Assembly (NCBI GenBank): GCA_001784555.1
Contig: MFRM01000019.1
Span: 53,619-117,618 of the forward strand
Direction: 5' to 3'
Source of the DNA: Candidatus Melainabacteria bacterium RIFCSPHIGHO2_02_FULL_34_12
GTDB lineage: Bacteria; Cyanobacteriota; Vampirovibrionia; 2-02-FULL-35-15
DNA: 64,000 nt
Both the position numbers and the translations under genes were made by a program. Below the pieces are notes generated by a model. That model searched no databases. It was not told where the DNA came from and saw only the letters and a program-made list of their open reading frames with translations. Within the stretch, counting starts at the first letter, position 1, and the number at the start of each line of letters is the position of its first letter. Below are positions 20,121 through 30,058 of the stretch, piece after piece.

Positions 20121-21614
20121 ATGACTAAAAAATATCTACTGGTTATTTTAATTATTTCTCTGTCATTTTTTAACTGCTTCAGTGCAAGCACTACTGATGA
20201 TGAATTAATTACTACTTATAAACATAAGGTAGAAAAAAATATTTTCCCAATAAGTGATTTTACTTTTGAAGAACTTGTTAAATTAAGCAAAACAGCAGAG
20301 CCCGACGAAAATTTAAAACTTAAATTAGCAAATCACCTTTTAATGACTCATGTAATAAACAAAAATTACACCGAAACATTAGATCGTCCTTATATAAGGG
20401 TGGCTCATTGGAATATAGAAAGAGGTTTTAATATAACCGAAATAGAAGATGCCTTGCTAAAAACAAATGATTTTGAAACAAGCCACCTGAAAAATTTAGG
20501 TGACCGTCACTGGAAACATTTCAAAGAAGAGCTTCGTACTTTTGCAGATTCAGATATTTTATGTCTTAGTGAGGTTGATATAGGACTTCCCCGCACAGAG
20601 TATAAAAATATTCCGGCAGAACTTGCGGATCTTCTCGGATGGAATTACGCATACACTACAGAATTCGTAGAAGTAGGTCCTTTGTTTCTAAATCAAAAAG
20701 TAGATGAGAAAAAATATAAAGGATTACATGGAAACGTTATTATATCCAGATTTCCTATTATTTCAGCAAGAGTTATCAGACTTCCTGATTTTTACGACTG
20801 GTACAGGAATGAAGTAAAGTTAAAAGATCCACCGCTTGAAAAATTTAGAAAAATTGGAGCTAAGTTTATCTTTAGACAACATATTGAAAGATTTGAGGTA
20901 AGGCATGGTGGAAGACATGCAATTATTGCAGATATAAAATTACCAAACGACAAAGTTTTTACCATAGTAACTTCACATCTTGAAGACAGGACTTATCCGG
21001 ATTTACGTTTTAAACAATTTAAATATTTACTTGACACCATAAAAGACATTAAAAATCCTGTGGTTTTAGCTGGAGATTTTAATACTTCGACTACAGATAC
21101 CAGATCTACCTCGGTAAAAAAAGAAATTGCAAAGAGGATCCGAGATCCTCATTTTATTTTAAGACAGGTTGCTACCTTTGTTATCCCCGGAGTGCCTGTG
21201 GCAAGCGGGTTGGGAGCCATAGCATTCAGTAAACTTCTTCAGTATAAAGATCCTTTCTTTCTAAATATTCCAATAATATTTCCAAATCATGAAAGAAAAT
21301 TCTATTTACATTTAAAAAAATTCACTTTCAGTGACGGACATGGTTTTGATTTAAGCGGTGATAACAAACACAGCTCAAACGGCAAAAGGGGACTACTGGC
21401 AAATTCAAATCAAAGACACTGGAAAGGATTTAAGAGCACATATAAACTAGAAGAGCCCAGAATTATTGCATATTTTAAACTGGACTGGTTCTTTATAAAG
21501 CCACATGGAGATCAATTTAAGCCTTTTAACGGAAGAACATTAAAAACTTTTAACAGATCATATCCAGGCGGAATCTCAGACCATAATCCGATTACTGTGG
21601 ATCTAAAATTTTAG
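20121..21614 (+). CDS. Secreted endonuclease/exonuclease/phosphatase family protein
   Basis: Signal/lipobox-like LSFFNC; HWNIERGFN; DILCLSEVDIGLPRTEYKN; LAGDFNTS; GISDHNPITVDL. Confidence 0.85.
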   Translation: MTKKYLLVILIISLSFFNCFSASTTDDELITTYKHKVEKNIFPISDFTFEELVKLSKTAEPDENLKLKLANHLLMTHVINKNYTETLDRPYIRVAHWNIERGFNITEIEDALLKTNDFETSHLKNLGDRHWKHFKEELRTFADSDILCLSEVDIGLPRTEYKNIPAELADLLGWNYAYTTEFVEVGPLFLNQKVDEKKYKGLHGNVIISRFPIISARVIRLPDFYDWYRNEVKLKDPPLEKFRKIGAKFIFRQHIERFEVRHGGRHAIIADIKLPNDKVFTIVTSHLEDRTYPDLRFKQFKYLLDTIKDIKNPVVLAGDFNTSTTDTRSTSVKKEIAKRIRDPHFILRQVATFVIPGVPVASGLGAIAFSKLLQYKDPFFLNIPIIFPNHERKFYLHLKKFTFSDGHGFDLSGDNKHSSNGKRGLLANSNQRHWKGFKSTYKLEEPRIIAYFKLDWFFIKPHGDQFKPFNGRTLKTFNRSYPGGISDHNPITVDLKF

Positions 21615-21664
21615 TCGGAATATAATTGGTCTTTTAAAAGCACTTCTCGTGAAATGATAACCAC

Positions 21665-22666
21665 TTAACCAGGATTTCTGTATGATTTTCCTTCTTCTGC
21701 CTTAAAAGGTTCTCCGTTAGATCCTTGAAATTTTATTGGGATTAAATCACTGTTATTAAAACCTTTAGGTACATCAATCTGAACATGCAAATGCGGAGAG
21801 GTTGATCTTCCGGTATTCCCTGAAAAACCAATCAATTCACCTGCTTTTATTTTTTGACCTACTTTTACATTTACCCCGTTCTTTTTCAGATGAACATATT
21901 TTGCAAACGAACCATCATCAGGATGATAGATATGAATATGGTTTGCTTTATCACTTGCTACATGAAGCCCTCCACCTTCATTAGAGTCTTCTTTTACCGA
22001 TACAACTACTCCATCTCTCATTGCAAGTACTTCTGAGCCTTCCGGCATTGCAAAGTCAATAGCAAATGCATTGCTTCCTGTATGTGTCAGCTTACCGCCT
22101 TCACCCTGAGCTACAATCCGTGTTCCACTAAATGGAAATTTGTAAGTAACCCGGTCATCATGCTTACTATTAGAAGAACCAACTTGGACCAGTGAATCAT
22201 ATTTTAAACTCCATGCTCCAGATTTATTCTGCGGCACAACAATAAAAGCTTCTACAGATGAACCATTCTGCCCAGATTGTCGTGCAGGCAGAATAATTTG
22301 CTTACTTCCCTCTTTAATATTTTCTCCATTTAAATCAACCCTGATTTCCATCGGCATAAAAATATTATTTTTAACGTAATATGCATACCCGGCTGTACTT
22401 CCGGATCTATCTCTTATTTCATTTTTATAAATTTCTACAGTTCCCATATCAGGCATTTCAATGGTGGCATCCAATGTTGCAGTTTTGGGAATAGGCATTT
22501 GCTTTACTGAAGTATCTCTCGCATTACGAGTAGCCACTTCACCATATGAAGTCTTCCTATCCACATTAGAACTTCCCGGACGGGATTGATTAGGAACCTG
22601 GCTTACTTGTTTATTCCGGTTTGTATTAGCGTTTTTAAGCAGTGGATTAAAATTTACTTCTGACAT
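21665..22666 (-). CDS. M23-family peptidase
   Basis: HTGSNAFAIDFAMPEGSEVLAMRDGVV and SPHLHVQI metal-site motifs. Confidence 0.9.
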   Translation of the reverse strand: MSEVNFNPLLKNANTNRNKQVSQVPNQSRPGSSNVDRKTSYGEVATRNARDTSVKQMPIPKTATLDATIEMPDMGTVEIYKNEIRDRSGSTAGYAYYVKNNIFMPMEIRVDLNGENIKEGSKQIILPARQSGQNGSSVEAFIVVPQNKSGAWSLKYDSLVQVGSSNSKHDDRVTYKFPFSGTRIVAQGEGGKLTHTGSNAFAIDFAMPEGSEVLAMRDGVVVSVKEDSNEGGGLHVASDKANHIHIYHPDDGSFAKYVHLKKNGVNVKVGQKIKAGELIGFSGNTGRSTSPHLHVQIDVPKGFNNSDLIPIKFQGSNGEPFKAEEGKSYRNPG

Positions 22667-22860
22667 ATTAATACCTCAGAATTTGAGCTAAACACATCTT
22701 GATTAAACTTAAATTAAATATAATCTTACAAACACTTTTTCCCATAATATACTGCAGATTAGAGCTCTATCAGTCCAGCAAAAAAATAGAAATATTTCAA
22801 ACTTTGTATGCCGGCATTCTGAGGCTAATGACACATTCAAAACTAATAAGCAAACATAAT

Positions 22861-22971
22861 CAGGACTTACGCAAAAATGAACTGTGGTATGGTGCCCTGA
22901 GCGACGTGTGCCCTTTAGGGCGGGAAAGGAGCGAATGGGTACCATACCCAGTGAACTTTGCGTAAGTCCTT
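22861..22971. mobile_element. MITE copy 1 (111 bp)
   Basis: TIR AGGACTTACGCAAA/TTTGCGTAAGTCCT; identical to copy 2 except one base; flanked by ATAAT on both sides (22856-22860, 22972-22976). Confidence 0.9.
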
Positions 22972-22975
22972 ATAA

Positions 22976-24274
22976 TTATTCAGACTTCATCTTGGTATCT
23001 ATAACCACATAGTCATGGTGTCCTTCATTTGTTGTAATAAGTCCTCCTGATGGAACAATTAGAATATTTTTTTCTCCTAGGGCTGACATCACTGACTGAG
23101 GTAACGGCAATCTGTTTGTATCATTTAAAACAATAATAGAAGACCAGTTTGACATACCGTTAAATCCACTAGCATGATCAACAGATCTAATTGAAATCAC
23201 TTTTTCATCACCAAATTCTTTACGTAGTTTAGTACCCAGAGTTTCAATTTTTCCCCAATGTGAATCAGTGACTGGTTCTTCTGAAGTATGAAAACTACCA
23301 CCGTAAAATATAATCCTGGTCTTTGGATCAATATTAGCTACAGTTAAATCAAACATTTTAGTATCACGTCTCTGAGCCTGAACAGGAGTTATTCCCTCAT
23401 ATATTTTCCGGGAATCCGTATCATCATCTTTCACATCACCTTTATGAAAATACGGCAGATAATCAACTGATAGAACTTTAATTCCAAGTTTTTTAGCTTC
23501 AAAAACTATATCCGGCAAGTGTCCCTTGGCATTTATAAATAATTTCCTAAACTCTTCTTTAGTAATTTTGTTGTCACTTACAACTTCACTCACTGCTTCT
23601 TTCTGACTTTGCGGGAAAATTTTTAAATATTCCTCTTTAAATTTTTCCGGATTATCTATATTTTCCACTAAATCCTGGAATGCAATATCAAATTCAACAG
23701 CCAATATAAGTTTTTCACCTCTTTCTTCTGTTTCTTTTTTAAGGAGCGATAAAGCTTTAATGAATTCAGCAGGTGTATTGTAGTTTTTATCTAAATGGGT
23801 CTCGCCAAAAAGAACAAACTGATGCTCTCTGACTAATTTAGAAAGTGTGCTTGCAAACGGCATTTTATTTTGCCTGATATAGTCAGCCAAAATTTTTGTT
23901 GATTCAATGATATTTAATCTGGTTTTAATAAGCAATTCTAACAGCTGCACAGTATCTTTAACTTCTTCCTGATAATTTTTAGCACCAGGATCTTTCGGCA
24001 GAAAAGATTTTGCAACTCCTAAAAAATCTTTCCGTTCCTCAGCAGGAAGCTTGTCATATAGTTTCCTGAAATCATCTCCAAGCAGTTTCAGCAACTTTTC
24101 ATTTTCTTTATCTTTGATTTTTTCCGTGTCATTTTTACAAGGGACAAAACAGTCAGCAGCCTTCCTAGTAACTCCAGCCCTTTGTACACAAACTTTTTTT
24201 ACCTGCAATGGAAAAATAAGACATCTTTGAAAAAGTCGTGGAATGAAATTTAATTTTGCTTTTCGTGAACCCAT
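22976..24274 (-). CDS. ChaN/TIKI-superfamily-like uncharacterised protein
   Basis: LVREHQFVLFGETHLDKNY GETH motif; YGGSFHTSEEPVTDSHWGKIE. Confidence 0.6.
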   Translation of the reverse strand: MGSRKAKLNFIPRLFQRCLIFPLQVKKVCVQRAGVTRKAADCFVPCKNDTEKIKDKENEKLLKLLGDDFRKLYDKLPAEERKDFLGVAKSFLPKDPGAKNYQEEVKDTVQLLELLIKTRLNIIESTKILADYIRQNKMPFASTLSKLVREHQFVLFGETHLDKNYNTPAEFIKALSLLKKETEERGEKLILAVEFDIAFQDLVENIDNPEKFKEEYLKIFPQSQKEAVSEVVSDNKITKEEFRKLFINAKGHLPDIVFEAKKLGIKVLSVDYLPYFHKGDVKDDDTDSRKIYEGITPVQAQRRDTKMFDLTVANIDPKTRIIFYGGSFHTSEEPVTDSHWGKIETLGTKLRKEFGDEKVISIRSVDHASGFNGMSNWSSIIVLNDTNRLPLPQSVMSALGEKNILIVPSGGLITTNEGHHDYVVIDTKMKSE

Positions 24275-24332
24275 TATTACCCAAAATAATCTTCCAAGCT
24301 AACAGCCCTATACTTACAAAGGATGAAATTAG

Positions 24333-24368
24333 AAATCTTTACCTTAAACTTTTTTAAGGTAAAGATTT
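24333..24368. repeat. 16-bp perfect inverted repeat with 4-nt loop
   Basis: AAATCTTTACCTTAAA / TTTAAGGTAAAGATTT. Confidence 0.85.
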
Positions 24369-24436
24369 CAAGCATTTGTGCATAAATTCAGGTTTATGCA
24401 GTTAAATTAAATGTTCAGTCTCAAATAAACTAAATA

Positions 24437-24640
24437 TTATTCATCATCTTCATATTCTGTAATTGAAGATGATATGCCATTTGATTCAGTCTCTTCCTCA
24501 TCTTCTTCTAACTCTACTGCAGATACAGGTAATACAAGCGGCACCTCCGCATCTTCCTGTGCATTAGCAAAAGATGAATTAAAAATTATAATTGTAAATA
24601 AAAAAACAAATAGTCCGACACTGATTTTTTTCATGTACAT
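24437..24640 (-). CDS. Small secreted acidic protein (67 aa)
   Basis: Signal peptide followed by acidic Glu/Asp-rich tail. Confidence 0.5.
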   Translation of the reverse strand: MYMKKISVGLFVFLFTIIIFNSSFANAQEDAEVPLVLPVSAVELEEDEEETESNGISSSITEYEDDE

Positions 24641-24679
24641 TCTCCCAATAATTAGTTGACCTCATATCTTATACCCTTC

Positions 24680-24712
24680 AATAAAGTAGGGTTAGCCCTA
24701 CTTTATTTTTTT
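24680..24712. terminator. Rho-independent terminator
   Basis: AATAAAGTAGGG-ttag-CCCTACTTTATT followed by TTTTTT on the + strand. Confidence 0.7.
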
Positions 24713-24727
24713 TAGATTGACCTTATT

Positions 24728-26437
24728 TTACGCTACCGAAAAAATATCAAATACTCGATTTCTTGGGCTTAAAAACTCTCTTACTCTTGGAGCGATATTT
24801 ACCCCGTTAATATCCCATAATTGAAAACCCGGAACTTCTATTTCAATATTTAATAAATCTCTTACACCATCACAAAATTCTTTGTCATCCATTTCATTAA
24901 TTACTCTATTTTCTAAATCAACAATTTTATTTCCTGCAGCATTTATTACACATACTGGAATTGCTCTTTTACTTTCTCCTGGCTCTAAAAAACCTATTTT
25001 TAGAAATGTATTTAATGCATTGGCATGATAAGCAAGTGTTTTAATTTCTCTTATTCCTTCTATTGCACGTCCAAAACTACTTTTTATCTTAATTAAATAA
25101 ACGCAATTCCCCGTCTCAAGTTTTATATCCTCAGCTTTATCAAGCAAGAAAGTCATTTTCACTTCATTTGCTTCTGTAGAAAACTGTTTAAGCAAACTAA
25201 GTGCTGCTTCAGCTTTTATATAATAACCAAAAACATACCTGGGATCAGTTCTTTCCCTCTCTATAGCTTTTTTAAAAAGTTTAACGACTCCATCCACGCC
25301 AGAAGCATCTAATCGAACGAGATTCCCAATAAATGCTTTAGCTGCTACTAATGCATCATTTTGTTTACTAGCTAAAAAGCTTGCTATATCACCTTTTACA
25401 GAATGTGAATGTAAACTATAATTTAACGACCCATTTAACATAGAAGCAATTTCAGCATCTAACAGAAAATCAGTAACTGCTTCTCTTTGATTACCGCTTC
25501 TGCCAGAATTCAATTTAAGAGGATGCTCTTCTATAGGTATTATTCCAGGCTCTACGGCCTCATTAGTATCTACCACTGCCGGAGAAGATGGTTCATCAAT
25601 TTTACTAACTTCAACCTGAGGGACTGCAGTAGAAATAAACGTTACTATCCTTTCTGCAACTTCAGGATTAGCAGTTTTCCGAACAATAAAGTCATACAAT
25701 GCAGCTTTTGCATTATTAATTACAGTACTTTTAGTTTCAAAGGCGCGTTTTAATCTATGTGACGATGCAAAATATCTTGCTGCATGTTCAAACGGCTGAC
25801 CGTCTGCTATATCTCCAAGCATTAAAATAATTTTCTCATCTGCATCAGTAAAATCAGCGCATCTTTCAACAAGTAACATTGCAGCTTCAGCCAGCAAAAG
25901 TCCTTCAATTTCAGCCAGGTTTATTTGAACAAATCGTCTCTCTGACTTAGGCTTTACTTTTTTTGTCGAAACATGAGCTGCACCATTGGGTTTAAAAATC
26001 AGAGGACCAGAGCCTGGATTTGTTTCAGTTGTAGTTTTGTTTTTTTTCTTTTCTTGCTTAACTTCTGCATCATTAGAATTAACCGGCGAAGAAGTCTTAA
26101 GACCTATAAGAAATAAAACTTTCCTACCCAGACTTACACCACAATCCCTGGCAAGATCTTTAATGGCAACACCGACTTCATAATAACTGTAAAAATATGC
26201 TCCTATATGTCGCCCAAAAAACCCGGCAACTGCTCCAAGCTCTTGCTTCATGGCAGCCCAATTACCTGATGCTTCAGTTTTTAAAGATTGATTTTTTCGA
26301 TAAGTACCTACTGGAGTATAAACTGGTTTTACTTCTATAGATTTATTTTTCCCAAGCGGTTTTAGCGGTGATGTATTTTTAACACTGCTGGCATTAGTTA
26401 TTTTTCTGCTTTTCATAGAACACATATAAAAATTCAA
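24728..26437 (-). CDS. Uncharacterised protein (569 aa)
   Basis: Long ORF; no family recognised. Confidence 0.75.
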   Translation of the reverse strand: MNFYMCSMKSRKITNASSVKNTSPLKPLGKNKSIEVKPVYTPVGTYRKNQSLKTEASGNWAAMKQELGAVAGFFGRHIGAYFYSYYEVGVAIKDLARDCGVSLGRKVLFLIGLKTSSPVNSNDAEVKQEKKKNKTTTETNPGSGPLIFKPNGAAHVSTKKVKPKSERRFVQINLAEIEGLLLAEAAMLLVERCADFTDADEKIILMLGDIADGQPFEHAARYFASSHRLKRAFETKSTVINNAKAALYDFIVRKTANPEVAERIVTFISTAVPQVEVSKIDEPSSPAVVDTNEAVEPGIIPIEEHPLKLNSGRSGNQREAVTDFLLDAEIASMLNGSLNYSLHSHSVKGDIASFLASKQNDALVAAKAFIGNLVRLDASGVDGVVKLFKKAIERERTDPRYVFGYYIKAEAALSLLKQFSTEANEVKMTFLLDKAEDIKLETGNCVYLIKIKSSFGRAIEGIREIKTLAYHANALNTFLKIGFLEPGESKRAIPVCVINAAGNKIVDLENRVINEMDDKEFCDGVRDLLNIEIEVPGFQLWDINGVNIAPRVREFLSPRNRVFDIFSVA

Positions 26438-26517
26438 TTGTTATTTAATAAATAAGCCATTATCATATGTAAGACAGTATACTGTCAAAGATTAAAAAAA
26501 TCTGCTGTTTTATATTC

Positions 26518-26841
26518 ATGGGTTTTAACTATTCGCTATATAATATTTCTATGAAAAAATTAGTTTTGTTATTTATATTTCTAGTAAGTCAATTATTTTT
26601 CTTTTCACCTGAATCATTGGCTGTAGATGTTTCAGGAAAAGTATGTAATGCTACCACAAAAATTTGCGTATCAAATGTTAAAAACGATTTGACAGTAAAA
26701 GATCAGGAGTTGCTAGATGCCTGTCAAAGCTGTTGCTCTGCACCTAATCTTATTGGAATAAAAGGCTGTTCTGCCAGATGTAAAAAACAATGTCAAAAAG
26801 CATATAACAAAGAAATTGCAAAAGGCAAAAAACAACACTAG
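26518..26841 (+). CDS. Small secreted Cys-rich protein
   Basis: Signal peptide; CQSCCSAP..GCSARCKKQC. Confidence 0.6.
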   Translation: MGFNYSLYNISMKKLVLLFIFLVSQLFFFSPESLAVDVSGKVCNATTKICVSNVKNDLTVKDQELLDACQSCCSAPNLIGIKGCSARCKKQCQKAYNKEIAKGKKQH

Positions 26842-26857
26842 GCTTTTGATGACCTAT

Positions 26858-28150
26858 TCACCTTTTATTGCTTTTACTGAACTGTTTCTTTTCTGTTGAT
26901 TCTTTCATGCTTAACGTAGAGGCAGAACCATCGCTGACTAAATGTGTAATTTCATCAAAATATCCTGTGCCAACAAAACTTTGATGTTTAATAGCTTCAT
27001 ATCCATATTTTTCAGCCTCAAATTCAGATGTCTGTAATTTTGAATATGCTAACATTCCATGTTCTTTATAACCTTTTGCAAGCATAAACATATCGTAATT
27101 AAGCGAGTGGAATCCTGACAAAGTTACAAACTGAAACTTATAACCTAAATCTGCAAGTTCATCCTGGAATTTTTCAATTTGATTTTCATCTAAATTATAT
27201 TTCCAGTTAAAAGACGGAGAACAGTTATATGCTAAAAACTTACCTGGGAATTTTCTATGTATGGATTTTGCAAATTCTTTTGCCTGATCAAGATCAGGAT
27301 GAGATGTTTCAAACCATAACAAATCTGCATAAGGCGCATAGCATAAGCCTCTGGCAATTGCATAATCTAAACCTGCTTTAACCTGGAAATAACCCTCACT
27401 GGTTTTTTTACCTTTTATAAAAGGTCGATCACGAGGATCTGTGTCAGAAGTAAGTAGACTTCCGCTTTCTGCATCAGTACGTGCTATGAGAATAGTATCA
27501 ACTCCACAAACATCAGCAGCCAGGCGTGCTGCAGTAAGCTTACAAATAAATTCTTTTACAGGTACCAGAACTTTACCGCCAAGATGTCCGCATTTTTTTG
27601 CTGAAGCAAGCTGATCTTCAAAATGTACTCCTGAAGCACCGCATTCAATCATATTTTTCATAATTTCATATGCGTTTAGTACTCCACCAAAACCAGCCTC
27701 AGCATCAGCTACAAGAGGTACTAACCAATGTGTGTCATTGTCGCCATTTAAATGATGGATTTGATCTGCTCTGATTAGTGCATTATTAATTCGTTTCACA
27801 AGAGAAGGCACACTGTCACAAGTATATAAACTTTGATCAGGATACATGCTCAAAGAATTATTCATATCAGCAGCAACCTGCCATCCACTGACATAAATTG
27901 CATTTAGCCCAGCTTTTACCTGCTGAACAGCCTGATTACCAGTTAAGGCACTTAAAGTTCTAACGGGTTCATCTTTATGCAGAAGTTTCCAGAGACGATC
28001 AGCTCCTTGCTTAGCAATAGAATATTCAATATGAATATTTCCTCTTAATTTAGACACATTTTTTTCTGAATAATTTCGTTTAATATTTTTCCAGCGGGGG
28101 AGACTTTTCCAACCACTTGATGATTTTGAATTCTTGTAATTATTTTTCAC
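26858..28150 (-). CDS. aceA: Isocitrate lyase
   Basis: [47 protein letters not shown]. Confidence 0.97.
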   Translation of the reverse strand: MKNNYKNSKSSSGWKSLPRWKNIKRNYSEKNVSKLRGNIHIEYSIAKQGADRLWKLLHKDEPVRTLSALTGNQAVQQVKAGLNAIYVSGWQVAADMNNSLSMYPDQSLYTCDSVPSLVKRINNALIRADQIHHLNGDNDTHWLVPLVADAEAGFGGVLNAYEIMKNMIECGASGVHFEDQLASAKKCGHLGGKVLVPVKEFICKLTAARLAADVCGVDTILIARTDAESGSLLTSDTDPRDRPFIKGKKTSEGYFQVKAGLDYAIARGLCYAPYADLLWFETSHPDLDQAKEFAKSIHRKFPGKFLAYNCSPSFNWKYNLDENQIEKFQDELADLGYKFQFVTLSGFHSLNYDMFMLAKGYKEHGMLAYSKLQTSEFEAEKYGYEAIKHQSFVGTGYFDEITHLVSDGSASTLSMKESTEKKQFSKSNKR

Positions 28151-28185
28151 AATTATCTCCTTTTAATAATATTTTACAATTAGTC

Positions 28186-28296
28186 CAGGACTTACGCAAA
28201 AATGAACTGCGGTATGGTGCCCTGAGCGACGTGTGCCCTTTAGGGCGGGAAAGGAGCGAATGGGTACCATACCCAGTGAACTTTGCGTAAGTCCTT
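28186..28296. mobile_element. MITE copy 2 (111 bp) between aceB and aceA
   Basis: Same sequence as copy 1 with one substitution; flanked by TAGTC on both sides (28181-28185, 28297-28301). Confidence 0.9.
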
Positions 28297-29891
28297 TAGT
28301 CGATATAATCATAAGCTTTAAGAGTTAAAAAATCAGGACAGTCTTCCTGAATACTAATTTCCTCGAATAATTTACCTGCAAGTTCATATTTGCCAGAGCG
28401 GAATTTTTCAACACCGATTGATCCTTTAATTAAATCAAGTTCTTGTTTAATAACTTCTTTTAAAAACTTAATTGATAAAATATTTCCATTTGAGATTTTT
28501 GCTTTATGTTTAAGCCATTGCCAGACTTGTGTTCTGGAAATTTCTGCAGTAGCTGCATCTTCCATTAAATTATACAAAGGAACACATCCTAAGCCACGCA
28601 ACCAGGCTTCCAGATATTGGATGCCTATACTTATATTGGTCCGTAAGCCTTTTTCTGTAATTTCTCCTTTTGGAACTGAAAGCAGATCGGAAGAAGAAAC
28701 ACTTATGTTCTCATTTAATATATTTATTTGATTTGGACCGCTAATTTGTTTGTTGAAAATCTCACTGGCTACTGAAACCAATGCAGGATGTGCTACCCAG
28801 GTTCCATCATGCCCTGCATTAACCTCTCTTTCTTTGTCCTTCCTCACCTTTTCTAAAGCTTTTTCATTTGCAAGTAGATCTGATTTTATGGGTATTTGAG
28901 CTGCCATTCCACCCATTGCATGAATTCCCCGCCTATGACAGGTTTTTATTAAAAGTTTTACATAGGAACTTAAAAAATGTTTTTCCATCGTAATCTGCTC
29001 TCTGTCAGGGAGTAAAAACTCTGGTTTGTGTCTAAATTTTTTAATGAAGCTAAATATATAATCCCATCTGCCACAATTCAATCCTGCTGAATGATCTTTA
29101 AGCTCATATAAAATTTCATCCATTTCAAAAGCTGCAAGAATTGTTTCAATAAGTACAGTAGCTCTTATCGTACCTCTTGGAATGTCAAGCTCGTCCTGTG
29201 AAAAATTAAATACTTCATTCCAAAGTCTGGCTTCCAGATGACTTTCAAGTTTAGGGAGATAAAAATATGGTCCGGTGCCTTTTTCAATAAGCATTTTTGC
29301 ATTGTGAAAAAAGAATAATCCAAAATCAAAAAGTGAAGCTGAGATTTCATTCCCGCTTACCTTAAAATGCTTTTCAACAAGATGCCAACCTCTTGGTCTG
29401 ACCATTAAAGTAGCAATTAGTTCATTTAATGAATATTGTTTTCCTTCAGGACTAGTAAAATTAATGGTTCTGTTAATAGCATCTCTTAAATTTATTTGCC
29501 CCTGGATATTGTTCTCCCAGGTAGGGCTGTTTGAATCTTCAAAATCAGCCATAAAAACATTTGCGCCGGAATTTAGAGCATTAACAATCATTTTTCGATC
29601 AACAGGACCTGTAATTTCAACTTTCCGGTTTTTAAGATCTGGTGGTATTGAAGCTACTGTCCAATCAGATTCACGAATGTTTTTTGTTTCAGGCAAAAAA
29701 TCAGGCAGTTTACCGTTAATTATTTCTTGTTCTCTAAGTTTTCTTTTTTCAAGAAGATTTAATCGTTTTTTTTCAAAGTTTTTTGAAAGCAAAACAAGAA
29801 ACTGAATAGCTGCCGGGGTTAGAATCTCGTTATAACCCTCGCTGACTTTACCAGTAATCTCAACATCTTTAACTATGGGATTTGTTTTCAA
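28296..29891 (-). CDS. aceB: Malate synthase A
   Basis: VFMADFEDSNSPTWEN; PRGTIRATVLIETILAAFEMDEILYEL; GHDGTWVAHPAL. Confidence 0.97.
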   Translation of the reverse strand: MKTNPIVKDVEITGKVSEGYNEILTPAAIQFLVLLSKNFEKKRLNLLEKRKLREQEIINGKLPDFLPETKNIRESDWTVASIPPDLKNRKVEITGPVDRKMIVNALNSGANVFMADFEDSNSPTWENNIQGQINLRDAINRTINFTSPEGKQYSLNELIATLMVRPRGWHLVEKHFKVSGNEISASLFDFGLFFFHNAKMLIEKGTGPYFYLPKLESHLEARLWNEVFNFSQDELDIPRGTIRATVLIETILAAFEMDEILYELKDHSAGLNCGRWDYIFSFIKKFRHKPEFLLPDREQITMEKHFLSSYVKLLIKTCHRRGIHAMGGMAAQIPIKSDLLANEKALEKVRKDKEREVNAGHDGTWVAHPALVSVASEIFNKQISGPNQINILNENISVSSSDLLSVPKGEITEKGLRTNISIGIQYLEAWLRGLGCVPLYNLMEDAATAEISRTQVWQWLKHKAKISNGNILSIKFLKEVIKQELDLIKGSIGVEKFRSGKYELAGKLFEEISIQEDCPDFLTLKAYDYID

Positions 29892-30058
29892 AAATTATTC
29901 ACCATGAAACATTATAACTCTCATATTATATACAAAGATTCTATAGCTCCAATGTCATCTTCAGCTAGTCCCCAAGCATAAATTAAGGACCTGTTAAGAG
30001 GTCTTTTGTTTATCCAATCAAAAAAAAGGGGTTAATGTTAACAGAAGGCAATAAATAA

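Noticed and set aside
22699-22965. ORFs 22699-22965 (+) and 22709-22945 (-)
   Set aside because: Both read into MITE copy 1; composition and position indicate spurious ORFs.
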